Positions 38,601 to 46,934 of a stretch of DNA of 64,000 bases are shown here, piece after piece (the stretch's first letter is position 1; the number at the start of each line of letters is the position of its first letter). Source of the stretch: Arenimonas sp. (GTDB lineage Bacteria; Pseudomonadota; Alphaproteobacteria; Rhizobiales; Rhizobiaceae). The position numbers and the translations under genes are program-made. The stretch is from the NCBI GenBank assembly GCA_019459145.1, contig JAIBEK010000032.1, forward strand, positions 1-64,000. The letters are read 5' to 3'. The notes below the pieces were generated by a model. The model saw only the letters and a list, made by a program, of their open reading frames with translations. It ran no database searches and was not told where the DNA came from.

Positions 38601-41103
38601 GGTCGACAGTGAATTCCGGCTTCACGCCGATCATCGCCCCTTCGGGACGGACCGGCAGGGTCAGCTTGCGCTCGACCGCGCGGCCGCCGCCTTCGACCAT
38701 GCGCAGCACGATCTCGGCTTCCAGCATCTGCGTGGTCGAGGGCAGTTCGCTGATGTCGACGTCGAAGCTCGTCTTGCCGTCGTCGTCGAGCGGTTCGAGC
38801 GCTTCAAGCGGGATGCGGGTGTCTTCGCTCTGCTCCTCGTCGGCAAGGCCGAAGAAATACCGTTCGAAGGCCGGGCTCGAACGGGTCGGGCGAATGTTCA
38901 CCTCACCCTCGAGCATCAGGCCGGCCGCCGGAGCGCCATAGAGATAGCGGCCGTCGACGGAAACCGGAACGGGGACGCCCGGCTCGACGCTCGTGGTGTC
39001 GCTGGTGATGTCGAATTCCAGCCGGTCCGGCACGAAATCGTCGACCAGGAAACCCTTCTGGGCGATCGGTTCCTTCTTCGGATCGGTATGGATGTTGATC
39101 GTCCATGTGCCGCGCATGGCGTCGGACAGCAGCGGAAGATCGGCGGAATAGCCGCCGAGGGTTTCGCTGGTCACCACCATGCGGCGGAACTCGACCCCGT
39201 CGGGACGGTTGAAGATGAAGGTCAGCGGCAGGCGTTCGATCGCGTCCGCTGTGGTATCGCGCGACAAGGCGGCCGCATGGACGGTTTCGCCGGGGCGGTA
39301 GATGCCGCGCTCGGTCCAGGCGAGCACGTCGATTGCGCCGGGCGCCGGGCGGCCGGTGACGCCGCGATCGGAAAGGTCGAAGCCGGCGCGGGTCATGTCG
39401 AGGAAGACGTTGTCGTCCTCACCCTTGCGGGCGACGATGACGGCGGGAGCCAGGGCCGCCCCGGCGCGCATCAGGCCGGCATCGAAACGGGCGCGGCCGT
39501 CCGCGTCGGTGCGGGCGGTGGCGAGGATTTCGTTGTTCTTGGCGATCAGTTGCAGGTCGATATCGGAAAGCGGCGCGGCACTGGCGAGCGAACGGGCAAA
39601 GACATGCAGGCCGTCGGTGCCGGCAAAGGTCGAGAGGCCGATGTCGGAGACCACGAACCATTGGGTGGCCCGGGTGTTCCAGTCTTCGTTGGTGGCGTTG
39701 GCGACGGCGGCGGTCATGACATAGATGCCGGGGCGGCGCTTCGGCAGCGCTTCGTCGACCGGGAAGCTGGTGATCACGTCCTTGTTGAGTTCGCTGGCGA
39801 TGTCGATCGTGCCCTGCCAGATAAGTTCGCCGCTTTCGCTTTCGATGCGGTCGGCACCGTAGCCGTCGAGCTGGGTGAGGAACTGCGAGGCGGCCAGCAG
39901 GGGCGCGACATTGCGGTCGCCGATTCGGTATAGTTCGAGCTTGGCGCTCTCCGTATTGACCGAGACGATCGGGATGCCGCGCCGGGCGGTCGACGGCAGG
40001 ACGAAATTGTCGCCGGTGAAGCGCACGGCGGCCGAGCGGTCCTTGACATAGACTTCGAGATCGACCTGGGCCTCCAGGTTCTCCTCGACCGAGGACGGCA
40101 GGCCGGCGCGCAGCGCCAGCTTGTAGCGTTGGCCGTGGGTGAGGCCTTCGATGCAGATCTGGTTGTCCTTGGCTTCGACGGCCTTGGCGGCCGAACCATC
40201 GAGGGTGACGAAGGGCGTATAGTCGACGCCGCGCTTGACCAGCGGATCGGAGAATTCGACGCAGGCGCGCGGCGTCAGGCTGTCGGCATCGACCGTGTGG
40301 CTGACGACGCGGAAGCCCTTGCGGGCGCGCAGGTCGTTAAAGGCGGCCTGCACGGTCTTGGCGGTCACCAGTTGGAGGCTGGCCTTGTAGGCGCTGAGCG
40401 CGCCGCGATAGTTTTCCGAGTTCTCCAGCCCCTTGGCGAGCACGGCCAGCGCATCGGCACGGGCCTGGGTGGAGCGTGTCAGGAGATAGCCGTTCAGCGC
40501 GGCAAGTACGCCCTGGCCGGTCACTTCGCCATTGCCCGTGACGGAATTGGCGGCGCGGGCCACCTCGATCCACAAGGTCGCATCTTCGGGGGTGAGCGCG
40601 AGCGCGCCCTTGAAGGCGTGGAGGGCGCCTTGGTAGTTGCCGGCAAACAACGCTTGCCGGCCCTGGTCGAGAAGGGCGTTGTGGCCAAAGCCCTGCTGGT
40701 CTTCCGCAAGGCTGAGGCCTGCGCGCTGCTGGCGGGCGTCTTCCATCAACTGGTCGGAGACGAAATCAGGCCGCTGGGGTGCGCCGATATCCGGCTCGCC
40801 GCCCTGCTCGACAATGCGACCGGCGACGGCGCCGGCAAAGGTGTTCAACTGGTTGAAGTCGGATTTCAGGAAGCACCATTTGACCTTCGGATTGTAGGTG
40901 AAGGCCCGGCATTCCTGGTCGGCGAGGCAACTCGCCTGGCATTGGGCGAGGGAGACATTCTGCTCGGTTCTGAGGTCGAACCCAAAATAGTCGCCGTCGC
41001 GGGTGGTAACGACGCTGCGACCGCCGGCGGAAAGGGCGGGTGGCGCGAGCGCCAGAAGGCCAAACAAGAGTGCGGCGAAACCGTTGGACCTGCGCTTGGA
41101 CAT
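35644..41103 (-). CDS. bacterial alpha-2-macroglobulin family protein
   Basis: Very large secreted protein (1819 aa) expected to trap periplasmic proteases. After the signal peptide (ending near LSA-GGR) comes a PAN/apple-like Cys-rich domain (SLAQCQASCLADQECRAFTY), a helical tetratricopeptide-like part, then many macroglobulin domains. The thioester motif GCAEQ lies near residue 1368, so the trap should be active. It lacks an obvious lipobox. ATG 41103 follows GGGAGGG; an upstream in-frame ATG (41154) is not needed. The name yfhM is used for the E. coli relative. Confidence 0.95.
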   Translation of the reverse strand: MSKRRSNGFAALLFGLLALAPPALSAGGRSVVTTRDGDYFGFDLRTEQNVSLAQCQASCLADQECRAFTYNPKVKWCFLKSDFNQLNTFAGAVAGRIVEQGGEPDIGAPQRPDFVSDQLMEDARQQRAGLSLAEDQQGFGHNALLDQGRQALFAGNYQGALHAFKGALALTPEDATLWIEVARAANSVTGNGEVTGQGVLAALNGYLLTRSTQARADALAVLAKGLENSENYRGALSAYKASLQLVTAKTVQAAFNDLRARKGFRVVSHTVDADSLTPRACVEFSDPLVKRGVDYTPFVTLDGSAAKAVEAKDNQICIEGLTHGQRYKLALRAGLPSSVEENLEAQVDLEVYVKDRSAAVRFTGDNFVLPSTARRGIPIVSVNTESAKLELYRIGDRNVAPLLAASQFLTQLDGYGADRIESESGELIWQGTIDIASELNKDVITSFPVDEALPKRRPGIYVMTAAVANATNEDWNTRATQWFVVSDIGLSTFAGTDGLHVFARSLASAAPLSDIDLQLIAKNNEILATARTDADGRARFDAGLMRAGAALAPAVIVARKGEDDNVFLDMTRAGFDLSDRGVTGRPAPGAIDVLAWTERGIYRPGETVHAAALSRDTTADAIERLPLTFIFNRPDGVEFRRMVVTSETLGGYSADLPLLSDAMRGTWTINIHTDPKKEPIAQKGFLVDDFVPDRLEFDITSDTTSVEPGVPVPVSVDGRYLYGAPAAGLMLEGEVNIRPTRSSPAFERYFFGLADEEQSEDTRIPLEALEPLDDDGKTSFDVDISELPSTTQMLEAEIVLRMVEGGGRAVERKLTLPVRPEGAMIGVKPEFTVDLAENSTGRFHVIAVGPDGEKQALADTKWKLVSLERNYQWYREGSSWRYEPIVTTKQVADGTVDIESDGAEIAVPVTWGRYRLEIEQASAGGAATSVEFDAGWFVEASSTETPDALEIGLDKENYKVGDTAKLKVSPRFAGELLLTVGTDTLVTARAATIPAGGGEVEIPITADFGSGAYVTATLFRPGEAQESRMPMRAIGITWLTVDPGADKLAITLSPPEKTLPRQALQIPIEVAGAGIDEEGYVMVAAVDVGILNLTRYEAPDPESWYFGQRRLGIEMRDLYGRLIDGSLGATGRLRTGGDGAEMPLQGNPPKEKLVAFFSGPVKLDADGKATVSFDIPQFNGTARVMAVAWSKTGVGHAETDVIIRDPIVVTASLPRFLAPGDVSALRLDIVATDAPAGDYTLAVTPSDPVSVDTDDATQTISLEAGGKTTVTLPLTGMQPGQGTIDVALSGGDGVSLAQQLIVPVRPSSLPVTERRIINLAAGRSLTVDGDLLADSLLQDASVSLNVSRAEGFDIPALMMSLDRYPYGCAEQTTSRALPLVYFDELQPGSGLPADAEVRKRVQEAVYRVLSYQSSSGSFGLWAPGYDDLWLDAYVSDFLTRAREQKFDVPDEAMVQALENLQNRIGYDTNIKDRGNEIAYSLYVLARNRKAAISDLRYYADTMLGDFPTPLSKAHLAAALALYGDAERSRAVFLDAAGMSEEARIHKVSLNRSDYGSSLRDAAAVLALAAESRPVPPIVPMLAKIVSAELRDKRYLSTQEQTWALLAARALDQGDEGISVEVNGADHSGGYRASISGDALLQHPVTLTNNSSDPLTASVTTVAAPSMPLPATEEGFTIARSYYTLDGEEANVSEASQNERYVVVLEVTETDEWPAELLITDLLPAGFEIDNPSLVDSAKLANFDWIGETETAHLEFRNDRFVAAISRKAGENDAIALAYVVRAVTPGVYDHPAAHVEDMYRPQFYARTATGRMEVLAAEQ

Positions 41104-41211
41104 GATGTCCCTCCCCACGCTAGAATAGTTTAGCGGAGAGTACTCTTCGACCATAACAGGCGCTTGTCAATCTCAGCCGTCGCGCGCTGTGCGCACCGAC
41201 ACAGGCCGTGG

Positions 41212-42495
41212 TCAGGCTTCGTTCTGGATGGTCCGGACGTCGACATGCAAGGCGCGTCCCGCGCCCCAGCCGTTGATCGCGGCGCCCAGGCCGAAGGCGA
41301 CGAAGACGATCGACGTGGCGGCAAAACTGCCGGTCCAGTCGCGGATAAGCCCCACCAGGAGCGGTGCGATCGCGGCCAGCGTGTAGCCGACGAACTGCGC
41401 CATGCCGGAGAGGTGGGCCGCGACATGCTGGTCGGGCGATCGCAGCACGACGGCGGTGAGAGCGACGGCGACCAGGCCGCCCTGGCCGATGCCCTGCAAT
41501 ATGGCAAAGGGCCAGACGGTCCAGAGTGGTGCGAAAAGAAGGCCGAGCAGGCCGGTGACGGCGATCGCCGCCAGTGCGACGTGAACCACGCGCTGGTCCT
41601 TGCCGCGCACGGCGATCTGCGGTGAGACGATGCAGGATGCGGCCTGGACCATGACCGACAGCGAAACGATCGCGCCCGCGGTGACACCGTCAATGCCGCG
41701 ATCGCGGAGGATCGGGACCAGCCAGCCGAAGACGCAATAGGCCAGCGCCGATTGCAGGCCCATGAACAGGGTGACCTGCCAGGCCAGCCTGTCGCGCCAG
41801 AGACCCTCGACGCGGAAACTGGTCTTTGCCGGTTTCGCCCTGCTGCCGAGGGCCTGGGGCAGCCAGATCAGCCCGACGACGGCGGCGGGTATGGCCCACA
41901 CTGCCAGTGCGGCTCCGAGCGAGCCGCCCATGGCCGTCTCCAACGGCAAGGTGAGGCCCGCCGCGCCTGCCGCGCCGGCACAGAGCGCCATGGTGTAGAA
42001 GCCGGTCATCAGCGCGGCCTTGTCGGGAAAGTCGCGCTTGACCAGGCCGGGAAGCAGGACATTGCCAATGGCGATGCAGGCGCCGGCAAGGGCGGTGCCG
42101 AGGAAGAGCAGAGGAACGGAATGGAAGCCACGCAGTGCGGTACCGAGCGCGAGCAGGGCGACGGCGGCCAGCAGCGTGCGCTCCGCGCCGAGGCGCCCGG
42201 CCAGGCGGGGCGCGAGCGGTGAGAATAGGCCGAGGCAGGCGACCGGAACGGTCGTCAGCAGGCTTGCGCCCGCAGCCGACAGGCCGAGTTCGGTGCGGAT
42301 TTCCGGCAGCAGGGCCGAGGCGCTGGAGAACAGTGGCCGAAGGTTGAAGGCGATCAGCACCAGGCTGACGCCGAGCAGCAGGCGTGCCAGCGGAGTCATC
42401 GTCGCGGTGGGCGGCGCTTCGGGCGGCATGTCCTCCGCGTCGATCAGCAGTTCGTCGCCAAGGTCGAGCGGCTTGTTCTGTCCGGTCGTGGTCAC
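41212..42495 (-). CDS. MFS transporter of the CynX/NimT type
   Basis: Inner-membrane transporter of 427 aa with about twelve segments after a hydrophilic N-terminus. LIAFNLRPLFSSASALLPEI and the loop PLAPRLAGRLGAERTL are typical of the CynX/NimT family (cyanate, 2-nitroimidazole and others). GTG 42495 overlaps the stop of the GntR gene as GTGA, so the regulator is translated first and likely controls this gene. The substrate is unknown. Confidence 0.85.
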   Translation of the reverse strand: MTTTGQNKPLDLGDELLIDAEDMPPEAPPTATMTPLARLLLGVSLVLIAFNLRPLFSSASALLPEIRTELGLSAAGASLLTTVPVACLGLFSPLAPRLAGRLGAERTLLAAVALLALGTALRGFHSVPLLFLGTALAGACIAIGNVLLPGLVKRDFPDKAALMTGFYTMALCAGAAGAAGLTLPLETAMGGSLGAALAVWAIPAAVVGLIWLPQALGSRAKPAKTSFRVEGLWRDRLAWQVTLFMGLQSALAYCVFGWLVPILRDRGIDGVTAGAIVSLSVMVQAASCIVSPQIAVRGKDQRVVHVALAAIAVTGLLGLLFAPLWTVWPFAILQGIGQGGLVAVALTAVVLRSPDQHVAAHLSGMAQFVGYTLAAIAPLLVGLIRDWTGSFAATSIVFVAFGLGAAINGWGAGRALHVDVRTIQNEA

Positions 42496-43169
42496 GCGTC
42501 AAGTCCTTCTTCGAGGACGGCGAAGACCGGTGCCATGAAGCGGCGCACCGCTGCATCGGCCTTGTCCGGGTCGCCGGTTTCAATCGCATCGACGATCGCC
42601 ACATGCGCGGCCATGTCGGGTTCGGGAAGTTCGCCGCCGGTTGTCGCCTGAATCGTCTCCGCGATCGAGGCCGAGAAGAAATCGAAGAGTTCGACCAGGG
42701 CGCGGTTTGCAGAGGCGGCGATCACCGCCTGGTGGAAGGCGAGGTCGCGGGTGATGAAACTCGCCCGGTCTGCGGCGGCGGAGTTTCCGCGCTGGGCGAG
42801 GAGCGCGCGCAGCCTGGCGATTACGGCCGGGGTCGCCCGGCGGGCGGCAAGCCGGGCGGCTTCGACATCGAGTGCGCAGCGGGCTTCGAAGAGATCGCGA
42901 AGGCTTGCATGGCGGGCGGCATTGAGCGTGCGGCCGCTGTCGGCTGCGGAACGGACATAGGTGCCGGACCCCTGAAGCACTTCGAGCAGGCCCTGGGATG
43001 CGAGCACGCGAACAGCCTCGCGGACGGTGCCGCGGCTGACGCCGAGGGTGGAGGACAGGGCAGCCTCGTTCGGCAGGCGCGACCCGACAGGGAAACGGCC
43101 GGCGACGATCTCTGTGCGGATCGCCTCGGCTGCAGTGTCGGCAAGGCTGGTCTTTTGCACGGGCTTCAT
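42492..43169 (-). CDS. GntR-family regulator, FadR/FCD subfamily
   Basis: Protein of 225 aa: N-terminal winged helix (LPNEAALSSTLGVSRGTVREAVRVL) and C-terminal all-helical FCD domain with metal/ligand His residues (DLAFHQAVIAASAN, MAAHVAIVDAIETGD). Co-transcribed with the MFS gene. A palindrome lies 16 bases upstream of its start and is the likely autoregulatory site. Confidence 0.92.
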   Translation of the reverse strand: MKPVQKTSLADTAAEAIRTEIVAGRFPVGSRLPNEAALSSTLGVSRGTVREAVRVLASQGLLEVLQGSGTYVRSAADSGRTLNAARHASLRDLFEARCALDVEAARLAARRATPAVIARLRALLAQRGNSAAADRASFITRDLAFHQAVIAASANRALVELFDFFSASIAETIQATTGGELPEPDMAAHVAIVDAIETGDPDKADAAVRRFMAPVFAVLEEGLDA

Positions 43170-43184
43170 GGAAAATAGATTAAA

Positions 43185-43195
43185 TCATCCGATGA
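43185..43195. promoter_or_regulatory. palindrome upstream of the GntR gene
   Basis: TCATC-C-GATGA, a perfect 5-bp inverted repeat with a 1-base centre, the size and place expected for an FCD-type GntR operator. Confidence 0.5.
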
Positions 43196-43250
43196 CTTTG
43201 GCAAGCGATAAAGTCTGGATTCTGGAGTGGGCTGCGCGGTCGCGTCGCCT

Positions 43251-44174
43251 TCAGCCGGCGCTTGCGTCGCTCGACGCGTTGAACTCCCGCACCTGCCCCA
43301 GCAGCCAGTTGGAAAAGGCGGTGGCGGGCTGGTAGGCCATCTTCGACAGGGGGCGGACGAGATAATAGGCGCTGGCGCTCTTCACCTCGTGGTTCCAGGC
43401 GCGCACCAACTGCCCGCTCGCCAGTTCCGGCTCGATCAGGAAGGTCGGCACCAGCGCGATACCGAGACCGGCGAGGCAGGCCTGGACGACATTGGAGAAC
43501 TGCTCGAACCGCATGCCGCCGCCGCGACCGTTGGCGATCCCGAGACTTGCGAACCAGTGTTCCCAGGCGCGCGGGCGCGAGGCCATGTCGAACAGCGGCA
43601 TGGAGAGCATGTCTTCCGGTCTGGACACCGGATGGTCGCGCAGGAAGGCGGGGCTGCAGACCGGCACGACCATTTCCTGCATGAGGAATTGGCAGTCGGT
43701 GCCGGGCCAGTTGGGCTCCCCGATGTGGATCGCGGCGTCGAGACCTGAGGTTTCGAAGTCGAACTGACCGATGCGGGTCGCGAAGTCGATGATCACCGAC
43801 GGGTTCTTTTGCAGGAAGTCGGGGATGCGCGGCATCAGCCAGCGGGTGCCGAAGGTCGGCAGGATCGCCAGGCGCAGGTGGGTGTCTTCGGCCTTGGCCA
43901 TGGCCTCGAGCGACAGGGTGCGGATGGTTGCCAGCGCGTCGCCGATGCCCTTGGCATAGTCGCGGCCGATCGGCGTCAGTTCGACGCCGCGGTTGTTGCG
44001 GTCGAACAGCTTGACCCCGAGCTGGTCTTCGAGGAGGGATATCTGCCGGCTGATCGCGCCTTGCGTGAGGTTCAGCTCATTGGCGGCGGCGGAGAAACTG
44101 CCGAGCTTGGCGACGGAATCGAAGGCGGCAAGGGCGCTGGTCGAAGGCAGGAAACGGCGTTGATGGGTCAGCAT
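43251..44174 (-). CDS. LysR-type regulator, GcvA/GcdR-like
   Basis: Protein of 307 aa with helix-turn-helix FSAAANELNLTQGAISRQI near residue 30 and an effector domain. It is divergent from glutaryl-CoA dehydrogenase, an arrangement known for regulators of glutarate and lysine catabolism. The effector is probably glutarate or glutaryl-CoA; inferred from position. Confidence 0.9.
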   Translation of the reverse strand: MLTHQRRFLPSTSALAAFDSVAKLGSFSAAANELNLTQGAISRQISLLEDQLGVKLFDRNNRGVELTPIGRDYAKGIGDALATIRTLSLEAMAKAEDTHLRLAILPTFGTRWLMPRIPDFLQKNPSVIIDFATRIGQFDFETSGLDAAIHIGEPNWPGTDCQFLMQEMVVPVCSPAFLRDHPVSRPEDMLSMPLFDMASRPRAWEHWFASLGIANGRGGGMRFEQFSNVVQACLAGLGIALVPTFLIEPELASGQLVRAWNHEVKSASAYYLVRPLSKMAYQPATAFSNWLLGQVREFNASSDASAG

Positions 44175-44198
44175 CGGCTATGAATAGACCTGATAGCC

Positions 44199-44214
44199 AC
44201 ATGAGTAAACATGT
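44199..44214. promoter_or_regulatory. inverted repeat between the LysR gene and gcdH
   Basis: ACATG-N6-CATGT in the 99-base divergent gap. It is a reasonable LysR binding site, although the spacing is shorter than the classical T-N11-A. Confidence 0.4.
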
Positions 44215-44273
44215 CTTGCGTTCGCCTGCCGTTTCGTCAATCTATGCGCCAGTTTAAAGAGGATATCAGACCT

Positions 44274-45461
44274 ATGAGCGAAATGCGGCCGTTTTCCTGG
44301 AGTGATCCATTCCTGATGGCGGAGGCGCTCTCCGAAGATGAGCGCATGATCCAGGCCTCTGCCGAGGCCTTTGCTCAGAGCGAGCTCATGCCGCGCGTCA
44401 GCGAAGCCTATCTCGGCGAGACCGTCGCGCCGGAACTGTTCAAGCTGATGGGCCAGGCCGGCCTTCTCGGCGTCACGCTTCCGGAAAAATACGGCGCGGC
44501 CGATGCGAGCTATGTCTCCTATGGCCTCGTGGCCCGCGAGGTCGAACGGGTCGATTCCGGCTATCGCTCGATGATGAGCGTGCAGTCCTCGCTGGTCATC
44601 TATCCGATCTATGCCTACGGCTCGGAAGAGCAGAAGGACAAGTACCTGCCGGGGCTCGTCTCAGGCGAACTGATCGGCTGCTTCGGCCTGACCGAGCCGG
44701 ATGCCGGCTCCGATCCGGGTGGCATGAAGACCCGCGCCGAGAAGATCGAGGGCGGCTACCGCCTGCGCGGCTCGAAGATGTGGATCTCCAATGCGCCGAT
44801 CGCCGATGTCTTCGTCGTCTGGGCGAAGTCGGAAGCCCATGGCGGCGAGATCCGCGGCTTCGTGCTGGAAAAGGGCATGAAGGGCCTCTCGGCACCGAAG
44901 ATCGGCGGCAAGCTGTCGCTGCGCGCCTCGGTCACCGGCGAAATCGTCATGGACGGCGTCGAGGTGGGCGAAGATGCGATCCTGCCCGGTGTTTCCGGCC
45001 TCAAGGGTCCGTTCGGCTGCCTCAACCGCGCCCGCTATGGCATTTCCTGGGGCGTCATGGGGGCGGCCGAGGATTGCTGGCATCGTGCGCGTCAATATGG
45101 CCTCGATCGCAAGCAGTTCGGCAAGCCGCTTGCCGGCATGCAGCTCTACCAGAAGAAGCTCGCCGACATGCAGACGGAAATCACGCTCGGCCTGTTTGCC
45201 TCGCTGCGCGTCGGCCGCCTGATGGACGAGCACCAGTTCGCCCCGGAGATGATCTCGCTGATCAAGCGCAACAATTGCGGCAAGGCGCTCGACATCGCCC
45301 GCCAGGCCCGCGACATGCATGGCGGCAACGGCATCCAGATCGAGTATCACGTCATGCGCCACGCGCAGAACCTCGAGACGGTCAATACCTACGAGGGCAC
45401 GCACGACGTCCATGCGCTGATCCTCGGTCGGGCGCAGACCGGCATCCAGGCGTTCTTCTGA
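44274..45461 (+). CDS. gcdH: glutaryl-CoA dehydrogenase
   Basis: FAD enzyme of 395 aa converting glutaryl-CoA to crotonyl-CoA in lysine/tryptophan/glutarate breakdown. Family-specific sequence: [19 protein letters not shown], and the catalytic Glu in [17 protein letters not shown] near residue 375. The long N-terminal ORF extension (to 44211) is not coding-like; ATG 44274 begins [13 protein letters not shown] as in other GcdH. Confidence 0.93.
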   Translation: MSEMRPFSWSDPFLMAEALSEDERMIQASAEAFAQSELMPRVSEAYLGETVAPELFKLMGQAGLLGVTLPEKYGAADASYVSYGLVAREVERVDSGYRSMMSVQSSLVIYPIYAYGSEEQKDKYLPGLVSGELIGCFGLTEPDAGSDPGGMKTRAEKIEGGYRLRGSKMWISNAPIADVFVVWAKSEAHGGEIRGFVLEKGMKGLSAPKIGGKLSLRASVTGEIVMDGVEVGEDAILPGVSGLKGPFGCLNRARYGISWGVMGAAEDCWHRARQYGLDRKQFGKPLAGMQLYQKKLADMQTEITLGLFASLRVGRLMDEHQFAPEMISLIKRNNCGKALDIARQARDMHGGNGIQIEYHVMRHAQNLETVNTYEGTHDVHALILGRAQTGIQAFF

Positions 45462-45505
45462 GAAAACGGCCGGAAACCGTCGTTTCTCCAGACCCGCTTT
45501 TCTCC

Positions 45506-45533
45506 GGGCGGCCACAGGGCCGCCCTCTTCTTT
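45506..45533 (+). terminator. rho-independent terminator after gcdH
   Basis: 8-bp stem GGGCGGCC / GGCCGCCC with loop ACAG, followed by TCTTCTTT. Confidence 0.8.
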
Positions 45534-45889
45534 AGATCATTGCCCCCAAGCGCGGATACCAGTGGAAGCCGGGCTGCCTTTTATGGTGAGGGCAGCGAGC
45601 CATTATTCCATATCGACTGTATTCTGACGACTGTTCCGCATATTCTTGCGCTTTATCAATTGCGCGCGAAATTTTCTTGTTTGTGTGCTGCATAACATCG
45701 CCCAGTCTGTATGAACCGACGGTCCGTTGGACTATTAGCAACGCCTTGCTGAAGATCGCGCGACGTTGCGTCGCGGCCGCCTGCGCGTTTGACGGAGTTT
45801 CGGATGATCCGCCGTCGCCCTGTGCACGTAACGAGCCTTCAGACTTGAGACGCCGCCAGGAACTTGGCAAGAGACCAGGAGAGACAGAC
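45534..45889. other. 356-base gap upstream of the PAS gene
   Basis: The left part is clearly more AT-rich than the genes and may carry the PAS gene promoter. The reading frame of the PAS gene stays open to 45677 but lacks coding character before 45890. No RNA gene was recognised. Confidence 0.45.
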
Positions 45890-46900
45890 ATGTATGCCGT
45901 TGCCGTTCTGGACGCGAACGCCCTTGCCACCTTCCGGCGCGAGCATCCCTGGCTGAGCTTCCCCGACGACGTCCAGGAGGTGTCCCTCTTCCTCGATGAC
46001 AATGGCAGCCCGGTCCGCCTGACGGCGATGACTTTGGGGGCCGATGGCACGGACTGTCCCACCAATCCCGATGCCTTCGGCACGGAGACAGTGCTGGCCC
46101 TGATCCGCTATGCTCCCCGTGGCAAGCCGACGACCTGGGAGAGCCCGGATGAGGCGCGGGTATGGCGTATTCTCGAACGGCTGCCGACCAGCGACGAGAT
46201 GGTCCTGGTGGATGATACTCTGGAGGCCAGCCGTCGCGTACTGCTTGATCAGGCCTATGACATTGTCCGCAAGATGACCGTCGAGGCCCTTCGTGGCCTC
46301 GCCGCCTCGGCCCGATCCGGCGGGGACGCAGACCGGCTCGAGGCGGCCGCTCTGAATGTGCCTGCCAGTTTGGACCAGGTGGCTGAGGCCGACAGAATAC
46401 TGTTCCACGAAGTCGATCTGTGGCGACTGGTGGCCATCTTGCGCGATGAGGCATCCTTGCCGATCGACCATGATCTTGTGGCGTCCGATGATCTGTCGAT
46501 GATCGAGCGCCTGGCCGGTGATCCCGGCGTGGCGGAGGGCACGGCCGATTCGCTGATCCAAACCATGTTCGACCTGTCGCCGGTGGCTTTCTCGATTTCG
46601 ACGATCGGCGAGAACAGTTCGCGCTATGTGCGTGTTAACAAGGCCTATCTCGACCTTGTCGGAAAGACATGGGAGTCGATCCGCGGACAGGAAATGGTGT
46701 CCTCGGGTCTGGTGATCGACAATTCCGCGCGCGAGGCGCGCCTTGCCTTGCTCGATTGCGAGGGTGGATATTCGGCTGAACGGGCGAGTATCCGCAATGC
46801 CGACGGGGTGACAGTCCCCGTGCAGATATCAGCGCGACGGATGAAGCTCGCCGGCAAGCTTTTCGACTTCGAAGTGATAACCGACGTCTCCCATCCATAG
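45890..46900 (+). CDS. PAS-domain protein with an unrecognised N-terminal domain and no output domain
   Basis: Cytosolic protein of 336 aa. The C-terminal third is a PAS sensor (TMFDLSPVAFSISTIGEN ... RYVRVNKAYLDLVG ... ARRMKLAGKLFDFEVITDV). The first 220 residues (LSFPDDVQEVSLFLDDNG, then a helical part around EASRRVLLDQAYDIVRKM) match nothing I know. No kinase, GGDEF, EAL or DNA-binding part. ATG 45890 has GGAG eight bases upstream. Presumably a signal-input module acting through a protein partner. Confidence 0.72.
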   Translation: MYAVAVLDANALATFRREHPWLSFPDDVQEVSLFLDDNGSPVRLTAMTLGADGTDCPTNPDAFGTETVLALIRYAPRGKPTTWESPDEARVWRILERLPTSDEMVLVDDTLEASRRVLLDQAYDIVRKMTVEALRGLAASARSGGDADRLEAAALNVPASLDQVAEADRILFHEVDLWRLVAILRDEASLPIDHDLVASDDLSMIERLAGDPGVAEGTADSLIQTMFDLSPVAFSISTIGENSSRYVRVNKAYLDLVGKTWESIRGQEMVSSGLVIDNSAREARLALLDCEGGYSAERASIRNADGVTVPVQISARRMKLAGKLFDFEVITDVSHP

Positions 46901-46906
46901 AGCGGC

Positions 46907-46924
46907 GGGCGGCAATCGCCGCCC
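46907..46924 (+). terminator. short hairpin after the PAS gene
   Basis: 7-bp GGGCGGC / GCCGCCC stem, loop AATC, then CTTCT. Lies between convergent genes. Confidence 0.5.
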
Positions 46925-46934
46925 CTTCTGCTCG

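Noticed and set aside
45859..45890. GGAAC box just before the PAS gene
   Set aside because: No -10 element at N16-19, and it would start transcription within or after the ribosome site.
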